Part shown: piece by piece, positions 33,502 to 41,997 of the stretch | How positions within the stretch are numbered: the first letter of the stretch is position 1 | Layout: each line of letters starts with the position of its first letter | Assembly (NCBI RefSeq): GCF_022436485.1 | Contig: NZ_JAKUDO010000002.1 | Location: 1 to 64,000, forward strand | Length of the DNA stretch: 64,000 nt | Direction of reading: 5' to 3' | Source of the DNA: Agrococcus sp. ARC_14 | Lineage (GTDB): Bacteria > Actinomycetota > Actinomycetes > Actinomycetales > Microbacteriaceae | Notes under the pieces: model-generated | Told to the model about the DNA's origin: nothing | Seen by the model: only the letters and a program-made list of their open reading frames with translations | Databases searched by the model: none | Program-made: the position numbers and the translations under genes

Positions 33502-34128
33502 TCAGGTGACCGGCTCGCCCTCCGCAAGCCGCGCAACAGCGGCCACGACCGCCTCGACCGCGAGCTCGAACCCCGCCATCGCCCGATGCTCGTCGTCGCC
33601 CATGGCGGCGACCTCGCGCAGCTCGGGCAGCTCGTGCCCGTCGCTGCGCCAGAGCGGCACCGGCGACGCAGCGTCCATCGCCGACCCGAGCGCCACCGCG
33701 TCGATCATCGACGAGCACGCGACGCGCTGCTCCACCGGCACCCCTGCATCGCGCAGGATGACGAACAGCGCCTCGTAGATCTCGAGCGTGCGAGCATCCT
33801 GCACCGGCGCGCCGACCAGCACCGGCACGATGGCGGGCACGCGTGCGGTCGCCGCTCGGTAGGCGCGCATCCACAGTCGCAATCGATCCAGCGGGGGTTG
33901 TGCGACGTCGCGGGCAGGTCCGAGCTCGATCCCGGCATAGAGCTGCTCGCGCATCTCGTGCACGATCGCGAGCCGCCCGCCGGGAAGGTGGTGGTAGAGC
34001 GACGAGGGGTGCACGCCGAGAGCCGCAGCAACGCCCGGGATCGTGAACTCCCCGTGCTTCGCGACCAGCCGGAGCGCCGCCTCCGCAATGAGCTGGGGAG
34101 AGAGGATGCGGTGCTTCGGCCTGGCCAC
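33502..34128 (-). CDS. TetR/AcrR family transcriptional regulator
   Basis: A 208-residue repressor with the N-terminal helix-turn-helix at about 10-55 (I-A-E-A-A-L-R-L-V-A, then V-A-A-A-L-G-V-H-P-S-S-L-Y-H-H-L). The C-terminal ligand domain is variable. It is the last gene of the minus-strand operon that begins at 36911, 24 bases after the alcohol dehydrogenase. A 27-bp palindrome at the head of that operon (36957-36983) is a plausible binding site, giving autoregulation together with the divergent amidohydrolase. Confidence 0.85.
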   Translation of the reverse strand: MARPKHRILSPQLIAEAALRLVAKHGEFTIPGVAAALGVHPSSLYHHLPGGRLAIVHEMREQLYAGIELGPARDVAQPPLDRLRLWMRAYRAATARVPAIVPVLVGAPVQDARTLEIYEALFVILRDAGVPVEQRVACSSMIDAVALGSAMDAASPVPLWRSDGHELPELREVAAMGDDEHRAMAGFELAVEAVVAAVARLAEGEPVT

Positions 34129-34152
34129 GTGGCTCCGTTCGGTCGCGGGGTC

Positions 34153-35244
34153 TCAGAACATGATGACGCTTCGCCCGCGGGCACCCGAGCGCATGAGGTC
34201 GAATGCGTCGTTCACCTCGTCGAGGGCGAAGCGGTTCGTGATGAGCCGGTCGATCGGCAGCCGTCCGTCGAGGTAGAGCTGCGCCAGCATCGGGAAGTCG
34301 CGCGCGGGCACGGTCGAGCCGTAGTTCGAGCCCAGCAGCGACTTGCCCTCCTCCGCGAGCGCGAGCGCGTCGATCGGCACGGGGCGGTCCTGCGGCGGGA
34401 GCCCGACGATCACGGCCGAGCCGCCGCGCTTGAGCGTCGCAGGCATGATCGCGATCGTCTCCGGCCGACCGATCGCCTCGAAGGCGACATCGACCCCCTC
34501 GGGCACGAGCTCGCGCACCCTCTCCGGCAGCGACGCATCCGACCGCACCCTGTGCGTGGCGCCGAACTCCCGCGCCAGCTCGAGCGACGCATCCGTCACG
34601 TCGGCGGCGATGATCGGGCTCGCGCCGGCGAGGGCGAGCCCCATGATGATGCTGATGCCGACGCCGCCCGCGCCGATGACGAGCGCCGAGCGGCCCGCCT
34701 TCAGCTGCGCGTCGTTGACGACCGCGCCGACGCCGGTCGCGATCGAGCAGCCGATGAGGGCCGCCACGTCGAACGGCAGCTCCTTCGGCACCTTGATGGC
34801 CGCCTGCTCGGCGACGACGACGCGCTCGCTCATCGAGCCGACCGCGAGGTACGGGTAGGCGGTGGCGCCGTCGAGCGTCATCGGCGTCGACCCATCCGGC
34901 AGCACGCAGGCCTCGGAGCCCGAGCCCGTGCACACCCAGGTGCGGCCCTCACGGCAGCTCGTGCAGACGCCGCACGGGTAGAACCAGGTCATGATCACGT
35001 GATCACCGGGTTCGAGGCTGCGCACGCCCTGACCGACGGCTTCGACGACGCCAGCGCCCTCGTGGCCCATGATCGTCGGAGTCGGCATCTGCCAGTCGCC
35101 GTCGAGCACATGGCGGTCGGAGCCGCACACGCCCGAGGCGCCGATGCGCACCAGCACCTCACCGGGGCCGGGATCACGAAGCGTGACCTCGCGGATGTCG
35201 AGGGTCGCGTTGCCGTCGTAGACGGCGGCTCGGGTGGTGGTCAT
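34153..35244 (-). CDS. Zinc-dependent alcohol dehydrogenase (MDR family)
   Basis: A 363-residue medium-chain dehydrogenase. Catalytic zinc ligands: Cys in G-V-C-G-S-D at about 39 and G-H-E-G-A-G at about 60. Structural zinc site with four Cys in C-G-V-C-T-S-C and the following W-V-C. NAD Rossmann motif G-A-G-G-V-G at about 188. The protein looks complete and active and would oxidise an alcohol to an aldehyde or ketone. It sits directly behind the NCS1 permease with no gap (35244/35245), suggesting that it acts on the permease substrate or a breakdown product. Confidence 0.9.
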   Translation of the reverse strand: MTTTRAAVYDGNATLDIREVTLRDPGPGEVLVRIGASGVCGSDRHVLDGDWQMPTPTIMGHEGAGVVEAVGQGVRSLEPGDHVIMTWFYPCGVCTSCREGRTWVCTGSGSEACVLPDGSTPMTLDGATAYPYLAVGSMSERVVVAEQAAIKVPKELPFDVAALIGCSIATGVGAVVNDAQLKAGRSALVIGAGGVGISIIMGLALAGASPIIAADVTDASLELAREFGATHRVRSDASLPERVRELVPEGVDVAFEAIGRPETIAIMPATLKRGGSAVIVGLPPQDRPVPIDALALAEEGKSLLGSNYGSTVPARDFPMLAQLYLDGRLPIDRLITNRFALDEVNDAFDLMRSGARGRSVIMF

Positions 35245-36675
35245 TCAGTCGGCCTTCCGGAACGTGCGCTTGCGGTGCAGCAGTCGAGTGAGCAGCAGGT
35301 AGGCGAGCGCGGCGACGATCGCTGAGGGCAGCGAGGCGGTGATCACCGAGAACGCCGCCTGCGTCTCGAGCGTGATTGGGTTGTAGAGCCAGAGGTAGAA
35401 CGCCGCGCCCAGCAGCAGCGCGACGACACCGGCCCAGTTGACGCCGGCCGGGTAGGCATACATCGTGCCGCGCTGCGCGAGGTGCATCTCGCGCAGGTCG
35501 ATGCGCTGCCGCCGCACGATGAAGTAGTCGGCGAGCGCGACACCGCACAGCGCTGTGAGGAAGGCGCCAGAGACCGAAACGAAGATCATGAACTGCTCAT
35601 ACATGAACTGCGGGAAGAAGGTCATGATCGCGGGCAGCACGAAGAACGAGGCGGTCAGCACCTTCCACGGCACTCTCGCCAAGAGCCCGCCGGACGATTG
35701 CCGGATCGCGAGGATCGTCGAGTAGACGATCGACGACATCGAGGTGATGTTGGCGAAGGCGATGAAGATGAGCACCGCGACGCCCAGCACCGCGCCGCCG
35801 AACGGCACCATCCAGACGGTCGGGTCGGAGTCGCCGAGCGTGAGCGCCGCGGCCATGCCGACCACCTGTGCGATGAGCGTGGCGATGAGGAGGCCGCCGT
35901 ATGCGGGCCACACCGCGGCCTTGCGGGTGCGGGTCATGCGGGCGAGCGAGCCCATCACCGGATACCAGGAGACGCCCACCCCGACGTTGAACTCGACGGC
36001 GACCATGAAGTTGAGCGTCTCGTCTTCGAATGGCGCGAGCGGCGAGGCGGTGAGCAGCGCATCCCACGACGTGTTGATGACGAGGAACACCATCATCACG
36101 ACGGTGATGACGGCCAGGCCCGGCGCGATGATCGCGTTGAAGCGACCGATCGTGACCGGGCCCCGCGAGAGCACCCACCAGGCGATCGCGATGGCGACGA
36201 GCCCGCCGATCGTGACGACCGGACCGTACTGCCCCAGGTCGACGCCCGCCATGGTCGATGCGACCTGGCTCGTGGCGCGGCCGGCCATGACGGCGAGCAG
36301 CGACGACCAGCCCATCTCGGTGATGAGGATGACGGTGAAGACGAGCGCGCCGACGCCGACGACGCCGAACGCGCCGCGCAGCAGCATGTACTGCTCCGAG
36401 CCGTAGCGCTGCGAGGCGACGACCGAGGCGAGCACCATGAAGCACAGGCCGATCGCATTGCCGATGAGCATCGCGGCGATGCCCGCCTCGAAGCCGACGA
36501 GCAGCGCTGTCGATCCGCCGACGAGGAAAGCCCAGGTCGCGATCGCGAGGGCGGTGTTGACCCAGGTGAAGTCGAGCGCGCTCCAGCTGCGCTCCTCCTT
36601 CAGTAGCGGGAAGGTGCCGAAGACCTGCTCGCTGGCGAGCATCGGGTCGGCCAGCTTGGCCTTCCGCTCGCTCAC
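35245..36675 (-). CDS. NCS1 family permease (purine-cytosine/hydantoin type)
   Basis: A 476-residue transporter with about twelve membrane segments. The N-terminal F-T-W-V-N-T-A-L-A-I-A-T-W is the NCS1 start motif, as in cytosine permease and PucI. The family carries nucleobases, hydantoins, allantoin and thiamine-like heterocycles with Na+ or H+. The GTG start overlaps the stop of the small membrane protein upstream (GTGA), a sign of translational coupling. Adjacency to an amidohydrolase suggests uptake of a nitrogen heterocycle or amide. Substrate not readable. Confidence 0.88.
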   Translation of the reverse strand: MSERKAKLADPMLASEQVFGTFPLLKEERSWSALDFTWVNTALAIATWAFLVGGSTALLVGFEAGIAAMLIGNAIGLCFMVLASVVASQRYGSEQYMLLRGAFGVVGVGALVFTVILITEMGWSSLLAVMAGRATSQVASTMAGVDLGQYGPVVTIGGLVAIAIAWWVLSRGPVTIGRFNAIIAPGLAVITVVMMVFLVINTSWDALLTASPLAPFEDETLNFMVAVEFNVGVGVSWYPVMGSLARMTRTRKAAVWPAYGGLLIATLIAQVVGMAAALTLGDSDPTVWMVPFGGAVLGVAVLIFIAFANITSMSSIVYSTILAIRQSSGGLLARVPWKVLTASFFVLPAIMTFFPQFMYEQFMIFVSVSGAFLTALCGVALADYFIVRRQRIDLREMHLAQRGTMYAYPAGVNWAGVVALLLGAAFYLWLYNPITLETQAAFSVITASLPSAIVAALAYLLLTRLLHRKRTFRKAD

Positions 36676-36911
36676 AGGACCACGACCAGGATGCCGATGA
36701 CGACGGCGACGACCGTGACGGCCAGGTAGACGGTGATCTCGCGCGGTGAGAGCGGAAGACGGGATGCGTCGTCGCGCTCGTCGCGCTCCACGATCTGGAT
36801 GCGTCGCTCGAGCTCGGCCGCGACGGCCGGATCCTTGCCGGCTGCGATCATCGCCCGTTCGAACGAGGAGGAGTGCGCCTCGTCGGTCTGGTGCTGCGGA
36901 GTGGGGGTCAT
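36672..36911 (-). CDS. Small membrane protein coupled to the NCS1 permease
   Basis: A 79-residue protein: a charged N-terminal half with E-R-R-I-Q-I-V-E-R-D-E-R-D-D that is likely helical, then one C-terminal membrane segment of about 21 residues ending in V-V-V-L. ATG 36911 has GAAGGAG upstream; the TGA overlaps the permease GTG. No family recognised. By position it could be an accessory or assembly subunit of the transporter, in the way small single-span partners occur for SSS-type permeases. Length and overlap support a real gene. Confidence 0.72.
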   Translation of the reverse strand: MTPTPQHQTDEAHSSSFERAMIAAGKDPAVAAELERRIQIVERDERDDASRLPLSPREITVYLAVTVVAVVIGILVVVL

Positions 36912-36956
36912 CGTCGGCTCCTTCGCCGTACTGCGGGACCGCACCGAAGTCGCGGT

Positions 36957-36983
36957 GCTAAACCCAATCGAATTTGGTTTAGC
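36957..36983. promoter_or_regulatory. 27-bp palindromic operator between the NCS1 operon and the amidohydrolase
   Basis: GCTAAACCCAAT and ATTTGGTTTAGC flank a CGA centre; the 12-base arms match with one exception. It is strikingly AT-rich against its surroundings and lies midway in the 171-bp divergent region. The size and symmetry fit a TetR-type dimer site, and the operon encodes a TetR-type regulator at its end. It may overlap the promoter of either direction. The palindrome is read directly; the protein that binds it is inferred. Confidence 0.65.
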
Positions 36984-37082
36984 GTCATCTTGAGGCATCG
37001 TGGGCCCGCGAGTCAAGGCGGCGCGGATGCTCGACACCGACTCTTCGGGTCGGATCGCACGACAGGGGACGAGAATGAACGC

Positions 37083-37889
37083 ATGAGCGACGACCGGACG
37101 CACGCGATCGCGGTGGCCCAGGCGACTGCCGTGATCGATGACATCGATCAGAACCTCGCGACGCTCGCGAAACTTGTTGCGGCTGCGGCGCAGCAGGGTG
37201 CCGACGTCATCGTGACGCCCGAGCTCTTCGCGACGGGCTACGCGCCCGACCGCGCGTGGCGGCACGACGGCGCGGCGATCCGGACGGCGCTCGCGGCCCT
37301 CGCGCTCGAGCACCGAGTCGGTCTGGTCGCCTCGTCCGTCGACGCGGAGGGCGACGCGCACCACATCGCCGCTTCGTTCTTCACCCCAGAGGGGGAGGAA
37401 GTCTCGCGCGTGCGCAAGCGCCACCTCTTCGGCGGCGTCGAGCAGCGGTGGATGACGCCGGCTGCGGCCTACGGCGATCCGTTCGGCTGGCGCGGCACCA
37501 GCTGGGGCGTTGGCATCTGCTACGACGTCGAGTTCCCCGAATTCGCGCGTTCCCTGTCGATCGCTGGAGCCGACATCCTGCTGGTGCCGACGGCCGTGCC
37601 GTCGGTGGAGGAGGGCGTCGAGGAGCTCGGCGACGCGTGGCACTACTCGGCCACCCAGACCTCGACATTGCAGGTGCCCGCGCGGGCGCTCGAGAACGGG
37701 GTGGTCATCGCCTACGCGAACCACTGCGGGCCCGGCTTCACCGGCCGCAGCTGCATCGCGACGCCGTTCGGGCGCAACGCCGCGCTGCTGGGCGAAGAGC
37801 CTGGCGTCGCGGTGGTGCGGGTGCCGGTCGCGGCGATCGAGCGGGCGCGCTCGATCAACAGCTATCTGCCGGATCTGCAGCGCGACTGA
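37083..37889 (+). CDS. Carbon-nitrogen hydrolase (nitrilase superfamily amidase)
   Basis: A 268-residue nitrilase-fold enzyme with the Glu-Lys-Cys triad: Glu47 in V-T-P-E-L-F-A-T-G-Y, Lys112 in R-V-R-K-R-H-L-F and Cys146 in G-I-C-Y-D-V-E-F-P-E. These enzymes hydrolyse amides, ureides such as N-carbamoyl compounds, or deaminated glutathione. It diverges from the NCS1/alcohol dehydrogenase operon across the palindrome and so probably processes the imported compound. The start ATG 37083 lacks a strong ribosome site (weak GGGGACGAG upstream). Confidence 0.88.
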   Translation: MSDDRTHAIAVAQATAVIDDIDQNLATLAKLVAAAAQQGADVIVTPELFATGYAPDRAWRHDGAAIRTALAALALEHRVGLVASSVDAEGDAHHIAASFFTPEGEEVSRVRKRHLFGGVEQRWMTPAAAYGDPFGWRGTSWGVGICYDVEFPEFARSLSIAGADILLVPTAVPSVEEGVEELGDAWHYSATQTSTLQVPARALENGVVIAYANHCGPGFTGRSCIATPFGRNAALLGEEPGVAVVRVPVAAIERARSINSYLPDLQRD

Positions 37890-37972
37890 GTGAGGCCGGT
37901 CGGCGACGAGCGAGCGGCTCGAGACAGCCAGCGCCGCGCGGCCCGCTCAGGTGAGCGTGGGATGCTCGGCGC

Positions 37973-38491
37973 ATGGATGCTGTGAGCTCGCGGCCGTCGG
38001 CTCGAGCGGTCACCGTCGCAGGCTGGGGCGCCGTCGTCGCTCCGTTCGTCGGGCTGCTGCTCATGGTGCCGACTGCCGGATGGCTGCTGGTCGCCATGGT
38101 CTGGACCTTCCCGATCTGGATCATCGGCTATGGCCTCGTCGCGACGGCGGCGACCTTCGGCATGCTGCGCAGGGGTGGCGCCCTGCGGCCGCCATCGGCC
38201 GCGCGCACGCGAGCGATCGCGTGGGCCTGGCTGGCGTCGATCGGCGTCTTGATCGTCGGTATGACGGTCGTCGGCGGCGGCGACGCACCCGATTCGGCGG
38301 GCTCGATGCTCACCCGGATGCTCGGGGTCACTGAGAGCGAGTCGGCGTTGTTCGTGGTGTCGGGGGTCGTGTCGTTCGTCGCTGCGGTGCCGTGGCTGGC
38401 CGGCTCCGTGGCGCTGGTGGTGGAGTGGCTGACGTCGGTGATCAGGCGGCGTCCGCGGGCGGAGCGCATTGCGCCGCCGGTCGTGCCGTAG
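37973..38491 (+). CDS. Hypothetical four-span membrane protein
   Basis: A 172-residue protein with hydrophobic segments at about 14-38, 40-63, 84-101 and 121-150, and short basic termini (R-R-R-P-R near the end). No family recognised. It lies alone between the amidohydrolase and the convergent aldolase gene. No enzyme motif or cysteine pattern is visible. Codon use and third-position GC agree with neighbours, which supports translation. Confidence 0.6.
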   Translation: MDAVSSRPSARAVTVAGWGAVVAPFVGLLLMVPTAGWLLVAMVWTFPIWIIGYGLVATAATFGMLRRGGALRPPSAARTRAIAWAWLASIGVLIVGMTVVGGGDAPDSAGSMLTRMLGVTESESALFVVSGVVSFVAAVPWLAGSVALVVEWLTSVIRRRPRAERIAPPVVP

Positions 38492-38571
38492 GCGTCAGCA
38501 GCCTGGATCGAGGGCGAGAGGCGAGGCGCATCGCGACCGCGCACTCGCGCCTGCGATCGCCCGCGCATCCC

Positions 38572-39360
38572 TCAATAGGTGCGTGTGCGCGCAGGATCAC
38601 GGGCAGTGCCGCGGGCCGCGGAGAGCTGCATCACCATGTCGGCCCGCAACGATGACACGTCGGTCGCCGCCGTGATGAAGGTGAAGCCCTGCTCCGCCCG
38701 CAGAGCGGCCTGCGAGCCGTCGGCGCAGTGCACGCCGGCGATCTTGCCGCGCGCCGTTGCCGCCGCCACCACGCGCTCGAGCTCTGCGTCGAGTCGCGGC
38801 AGGATCGCGTCCTCGAACGGCACCCGTGCTCCGAGCGCGAGCGACAAGTCGTACGGGCCCACGTAGACACCGTCCACGCCGTCGACGTCCAGGATCGCCT
38901 CGAGGTCGGCCAGGCCCGACGCCGTCTCGATCATCACGAGCACCGTGACGGCCGCATCCGTCTCCTCCGGCGTGGTGCCGAAGTGCGGCCCGAGCCGCAT
39001 CGGGCCATACGAGCGCCGGCCGCCCGAGGTCGGATAGCGGGCGGCCTGTGCCGCCTCGCGAGCCTCGTCGGCGGAGTCGATCAGCGGCACGATCACGCCG
39101 CGCGCACCGGCGTCGAGCACGCGCCCGATCTCGGCGGCACTGTTCGTCGAGACGCGGGCGAACGGCACGGCGCCGCCTGCCGAGATCGCGACCAGCGCCC
39201 GCACCTGGGCGTCGTAGCCGAGCAGCCCGTGCTGGCCGTCGACACACACGTAGTCGAAGCCCGCGCGGGCGATCTGCTCGGTCGCCACGATGGCGTCGAG
39301 CGTGACCCAGGCGCCCACTCGAGGCGCCTGGGTCTGCTCGGTCGGGTCGAACTCAGACAT
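38572..39360 (-). CDS. HpcH/HpaI family aldolase
   Basis: A 262-residue class II pyruvate-type aldolase. His44 in D-G-Q-H-G is the base, R-R-S-Y-G-P at about 115 contains the substrate Arg, and Glu in V-M-I-E-T and Asp in Y-V-G-P-Y-D-L-S are the metal ligands. Members cleave 2-keto-3-deoxy sugar acids or 4-hydroxy-2-oxoacids to pyruvate plus an aldehyde. The ATG lies within the transporter gene end, overlapping by 8 bases. With the neighbouring semialdehyde dehydrogenase it fits a sugar-acid route. Confidence 0.88.
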   Translation of the reverse strand: MSEFDPTEQTQAPRVGAWVTLDAIVATEQIARAGFDYVCVDGQHGLLGYDAQVRALVAISAGGAVPFARVSTNSAAEIGRVLDAGARGVIVPLIDSADEAREAAQAARYPTSGGRRSYGPMRLGPHFGTTPEETDAAVTVLVMIETASGLADLEAILDVDGVDGVYVGPYDLSLALGARVPFEDAILPRLDAELERVVAAATARGKIAGVHCADGSQAALRAEQGFTFITAATDVSSLRADMVMQLSAARGTARDPARTRTY

Positions 39361-40681
39361 CGAGCTCTTCGTTGTGCCGCACCTTCACGAAGCAGACCGA
39401 GACGAAGCCCACCGCGGCACAGAACACCACGAAGATCGCCACCGGCACCCAGCTGCCCATGAAGATGGCCAGCAGCGCCGTCGCGATGAGGGGGGCAGGG
39501 CCACCGACGATCGCAGCGCCGAGCTGGTAGCCGAGCGAGGCGCCCGTGTAGCGGATCTCGGGTGCGAAGTTCTCGGCCAGGACGGTGCCGATGAGCGAGC
39601 CGTAGGTCGGCCAGATGACCGCGAACGAAAGGATGATCGCGGTGCCCGCCAGCCACAGGTTGCCGCTCGAGAGCATCGCCAGGTAGGGGAAGATGAAGAT
39701 CGCCACCGCGATCGAGCCACCCAGGAACACCTTCTTGCGGCCGATGCGGTCGGAGAGACCGCCGTAGAAGAGCATGCCGCCGATGCCGATGATCGAGCCG
39801 ACGAGCACGAACGCCAGGATCGTGCCGAAGTCGTAGCCGAGCCCGATCGAGTACGAGATCGAGAACGTCGCGAAGATGAAGAACGTGCTCGTCTCGACGA
39901 ACTTCGCGCCGGTCGAGATCAGCACCTCGCGCCAGTAGTGCTTCAGCACCGTCGCGATCGGCAGCTTCTGCTTCGTGCCTTCGGCCTGCACCTTCCGGAA
40001 CGACGGCGTCTCGTCGATGCGTGCGCGGATCCACAGGCCCACCACGAGCAGCACGCCCGACAGCAGGAACGGGATGCGCCAGCCGAACGATTCGAACGCC
40101 TCCTCCGGGAAGACCGCGCGGGCGCCGATGGTGACGATGTTGCCGAGCGCAAGGCCCGCGAGCGCGCCGATCTGCGGCACGGCGCCATAGAAGCCTCGGC
40201 GGTTCTTGGGCGCGTACTCCACGGCCAGCAGCAGCCCACCGCCCCACTCGCCGCCGAGCGCGAGGCCCTGCACCAGGCGCAGCAGCGTCAGCAGGATCGG
40301 TGCAGCGACGCCGATGGCGGCGTAGTCGGGCAACACACCCATGAGCATCGTCGCGACACCCATGAGCGTGAGCGTGATGACGAGCGTCTTCTTGCGGCCG
40401 ATGCGGTCACCGATGTGGCTGAAGATGACGCCACCGATGGGGCGCACGACGAAGGCGAGCGCGAACGAGGCGAAGGCCAGCAGTGAGCTGACGACCGGAT
40501 CCTCACTGGGGAAGAAGTGGATGTTGAAGATGGCGGTCGCCATCGTGCCGTAGAGGAAGTAGTCGTACCACTCGATGGTCGACCCGACGGCGCTGCCCAT
40601 GAGGGCGCGGCGGCGATCCTTCGCCGAGACGACGACGGCGGCGCCCCCGGTCGGCGGCTTGTCATTGACGGCTGTGGTCAT
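39353..40681 (-). CDS. MFS transporter of the metabolite:H+ symporter (MHS) family
   Basis: A 442-residue twelve-span symporter. I-E-W-Y-D-Y-F-L-Y near residue 38 and the loop G-D-R-I-G-R-K-K after segment 2, repeated as S-D-R-I-G-R-K-K after segment 8, are MHS signatures, as in ShiA, KgtP and ProP. Substrates are usually small carboxylic acids. ATG 40681 follows AAAGGAGA. It lies between the alcohol dehydrogenase and aldolase genes of the same strand, so it probably imports the acid that the aldolase branch consumes. Confidence 0.92.
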   Translation of the reverse strand: MTTAVNDKPPTGGAAVVVSAKDRRRALMGSAVGSTIEWYDYFLYGTMATAIFNIHFFPSEDPVVSSLLAFASFALAFVVRPIGGVIFSHIGDRIGRKKTLVITLTLMGVATMLMGVLPDYAAIGVAAPILLTLLRLVQGLALGGEWGGGLLLAVEYAPKNRRGFYGAVPQIGALAGLALGNIVTIGARAVFPEEAFESFGWRIPFLLSGVLLVVGLWIRARIDETPSFRKVQAEGTKQKLPIATVLKHYWREVLISTGAKFVETSTFFIFATFSISYSIGLGYDFGTILAFVLVGSIIGIGGMLFYGGLSDRIGRKKVFLGGSIAVAIFIFPYLAMLSSGNLWLAGTAIILSFAVIWPTYGSLIGTVLAENFAPEIRYTGASLGYQLGAAIVGGPAPLIATALLAIFMGSWVPVAIFVVFCAAVGFVSVCFVKVRHNEELDV

Positions 40682-40736
40682 TGCTTTCTCCTTTGAGAGC
40701 GACGCGGATGCGTGGATGTGACGAAGTGAGGGAGGG

Positions 40737-41831
40737 TCAGGGAACGAGGATGGGTCGCCCCACGGCACCCGTGCGCAGGTGCTCGATCGCCTCGTTGGCA
40801 TCGGCGAGCGCGAAGGTCTGATCGACCAGGCGGTCGAGCGGGAGGCGTCCTGCCTTGTAGAGCCGCAGGATCTCCGGCAGCTGCACGGGCGTGTTCGACG
40901 AGCCGTAGAGCGCGCCGACGATGCGCCGGTCGCCCTGCACGAGCAGGTTGATCGGGATCGAGAGCTCCTCGCCGGCCGCGCCGAGGCCGACGACGATCTC
41001 CGTGCCACCGGGGCGCAACGCGTCGAACCCGGCGCGGATCGTGGCGGGGCGGCCGATGGCCTCCATCACGTACTGAGCACCGTCGCCGGTGATGGCGAGC
41101 ACCCGCTCGGTGAAGTCCTCCACGCTGGAGTCGATGGTGTGGGTCGCACCGAGCTCGCGGGCCTTCTCGAGGCGCGACGGGACGACATCCGACACGATGA
41201 TCTGTGCGGCTCCCACCAGTTCGGCGGCGATGACGGCCGAGAGGCCCACGCCGCCCGCGCCGATGATCGCGACGCTCTTGCCGGTGAGGTCAGGCATGCC
41301 GTTGAGCACGGTGCCCATGCCGGTGATGACGGCGCAGCCGACGATCGCGGCGATCTCCGAGGGGATGTCGGCGTCGATCGCGATGAGGGACTCCTGCGAG
41401 ACGACCGCGTGCTCGGCGAAGACCGAGTCGCCCATGAGGTGGTGATAGCGCACGCCGTCCTTGCTGAGGCGCGTGCCGCCGCGCAGCAGCTCGTTGGTCT
41501 GGCCGTGCACCTTCCCGAGCGCGCAGAGCGCCGGCTTGCCGGTGTGGCAGAACTCGCACTCGCCGCAACGAGGACGCCACATGAGCACGACCTTGTCGCC
41601 CGGCGCGAAGGCGGTCACGCCATCGCCGACCTGCTCGACGATGCCGGCGCCCTCGTGGCCGAGCACGATCGGGGTGCGAGCGGCGAGACCGCCCGTGAGG
41701 TAGTGCACATCGCTGTGGCAGACACCGGCCGCTTCGATGCGCACGCGCACCTCACCCGGCCCGGGCAGGTCGAGCGTGAGCTCCTCCAGCACGAGCGGCG
41801 AGCCGGACTCGTGCATCACCATCGCCTTCAT
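40737..41831 (-). CDS. Zinc-dependent alcohol dehydrogenase, second copy
   Basis: A 364-residue MDR dehydrogenase. Catalytic zinc ligands G-V-C-H-S-D at about 37 and G-H-E-G-A-G at about 59; structural zinc Cys in C-G-E-C-E-F-C and A-L-C; NAD motif G-A-G-G-V-G at about 187. It has the class III-like insertion found in glutathione-dependent formaldehyde dehydrogenase relatives. ATG follows CGAGGAGG. About 35-40% similar by eye to the enzyme at 34153-35244, so the two are not a recent duplication. First gene of the ADH-MHS-aldolase group. Confidence 0.9.
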   Translation of the reverse strand: MKAMVMHESGSPLVLEELTLDLPGPGEVRVRIEAAGVCHSDVHYLTGGLAARTPIVLGHEGAGIVEQVGDGVTAFAPGDKVVLMWRPRCGECEFCHTGKPALCALGKVHGQTNELLRGGTRLSKDGVRYHHLMGDSVFAEHAVVSQESLIAIDADIPSEIAAIVGCAVITGMGTVLNGMPDLTGKSVAIIGAGGVGLSAVIAAELVGAAQIIVSDVVPSRLEKARELGATHTIDSSVEDFTERVLAITGDGAQYVMEAIGRPATIRAGFDALRPGGTEIVVGLGAAGEELSIPINLLVQGDRRIVGALYGSSNTPVQLPEILRLYKAGRLPLDRLVDQTFALADANEAIEHLRTGAVGRPILVP

Positions 41832-41979
41832 TGCAGGCGCCTCCTCGTTGATAGCAGTGACATCGCGATCTCGATGCCCTGCTGCGAGGTGGGCTGCTGT
41901 GCCTGCCCTGCGTGGCGATCGGTGCTCTGACGACGATCGTCACCGTAGGGCCGTGTGTGCGGCTGGTGGCAACTCTGGT

Positions 41980-41992
41980 TCCGCTGAGCGGA
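41980..41992. promoter_or_regulatory. Inverted repeat upstream of the alcohol dehydrogenase
   Basis: TCCGCT-G-AGCGGA is a perfect 6-1-6 repeat located 6 bases downstream of the IclR stop and 150 bases upstream of the dehydrogenase start. It could be an IclR operator or a short terminator; the remaining gap 41832-41979 holds no gene. Confidence 0.35.
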
Positions 41993-41997
41993 GCAGG

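Noticed and set aside
37945..37956. GCTCAGGTGAGC, similar to the SorC-type inverted repeat
   Set aside because: One base differs from the repeat in the sugar region, and it lies before an unrelated membrane protein with no regulator nearby. Probably chance.
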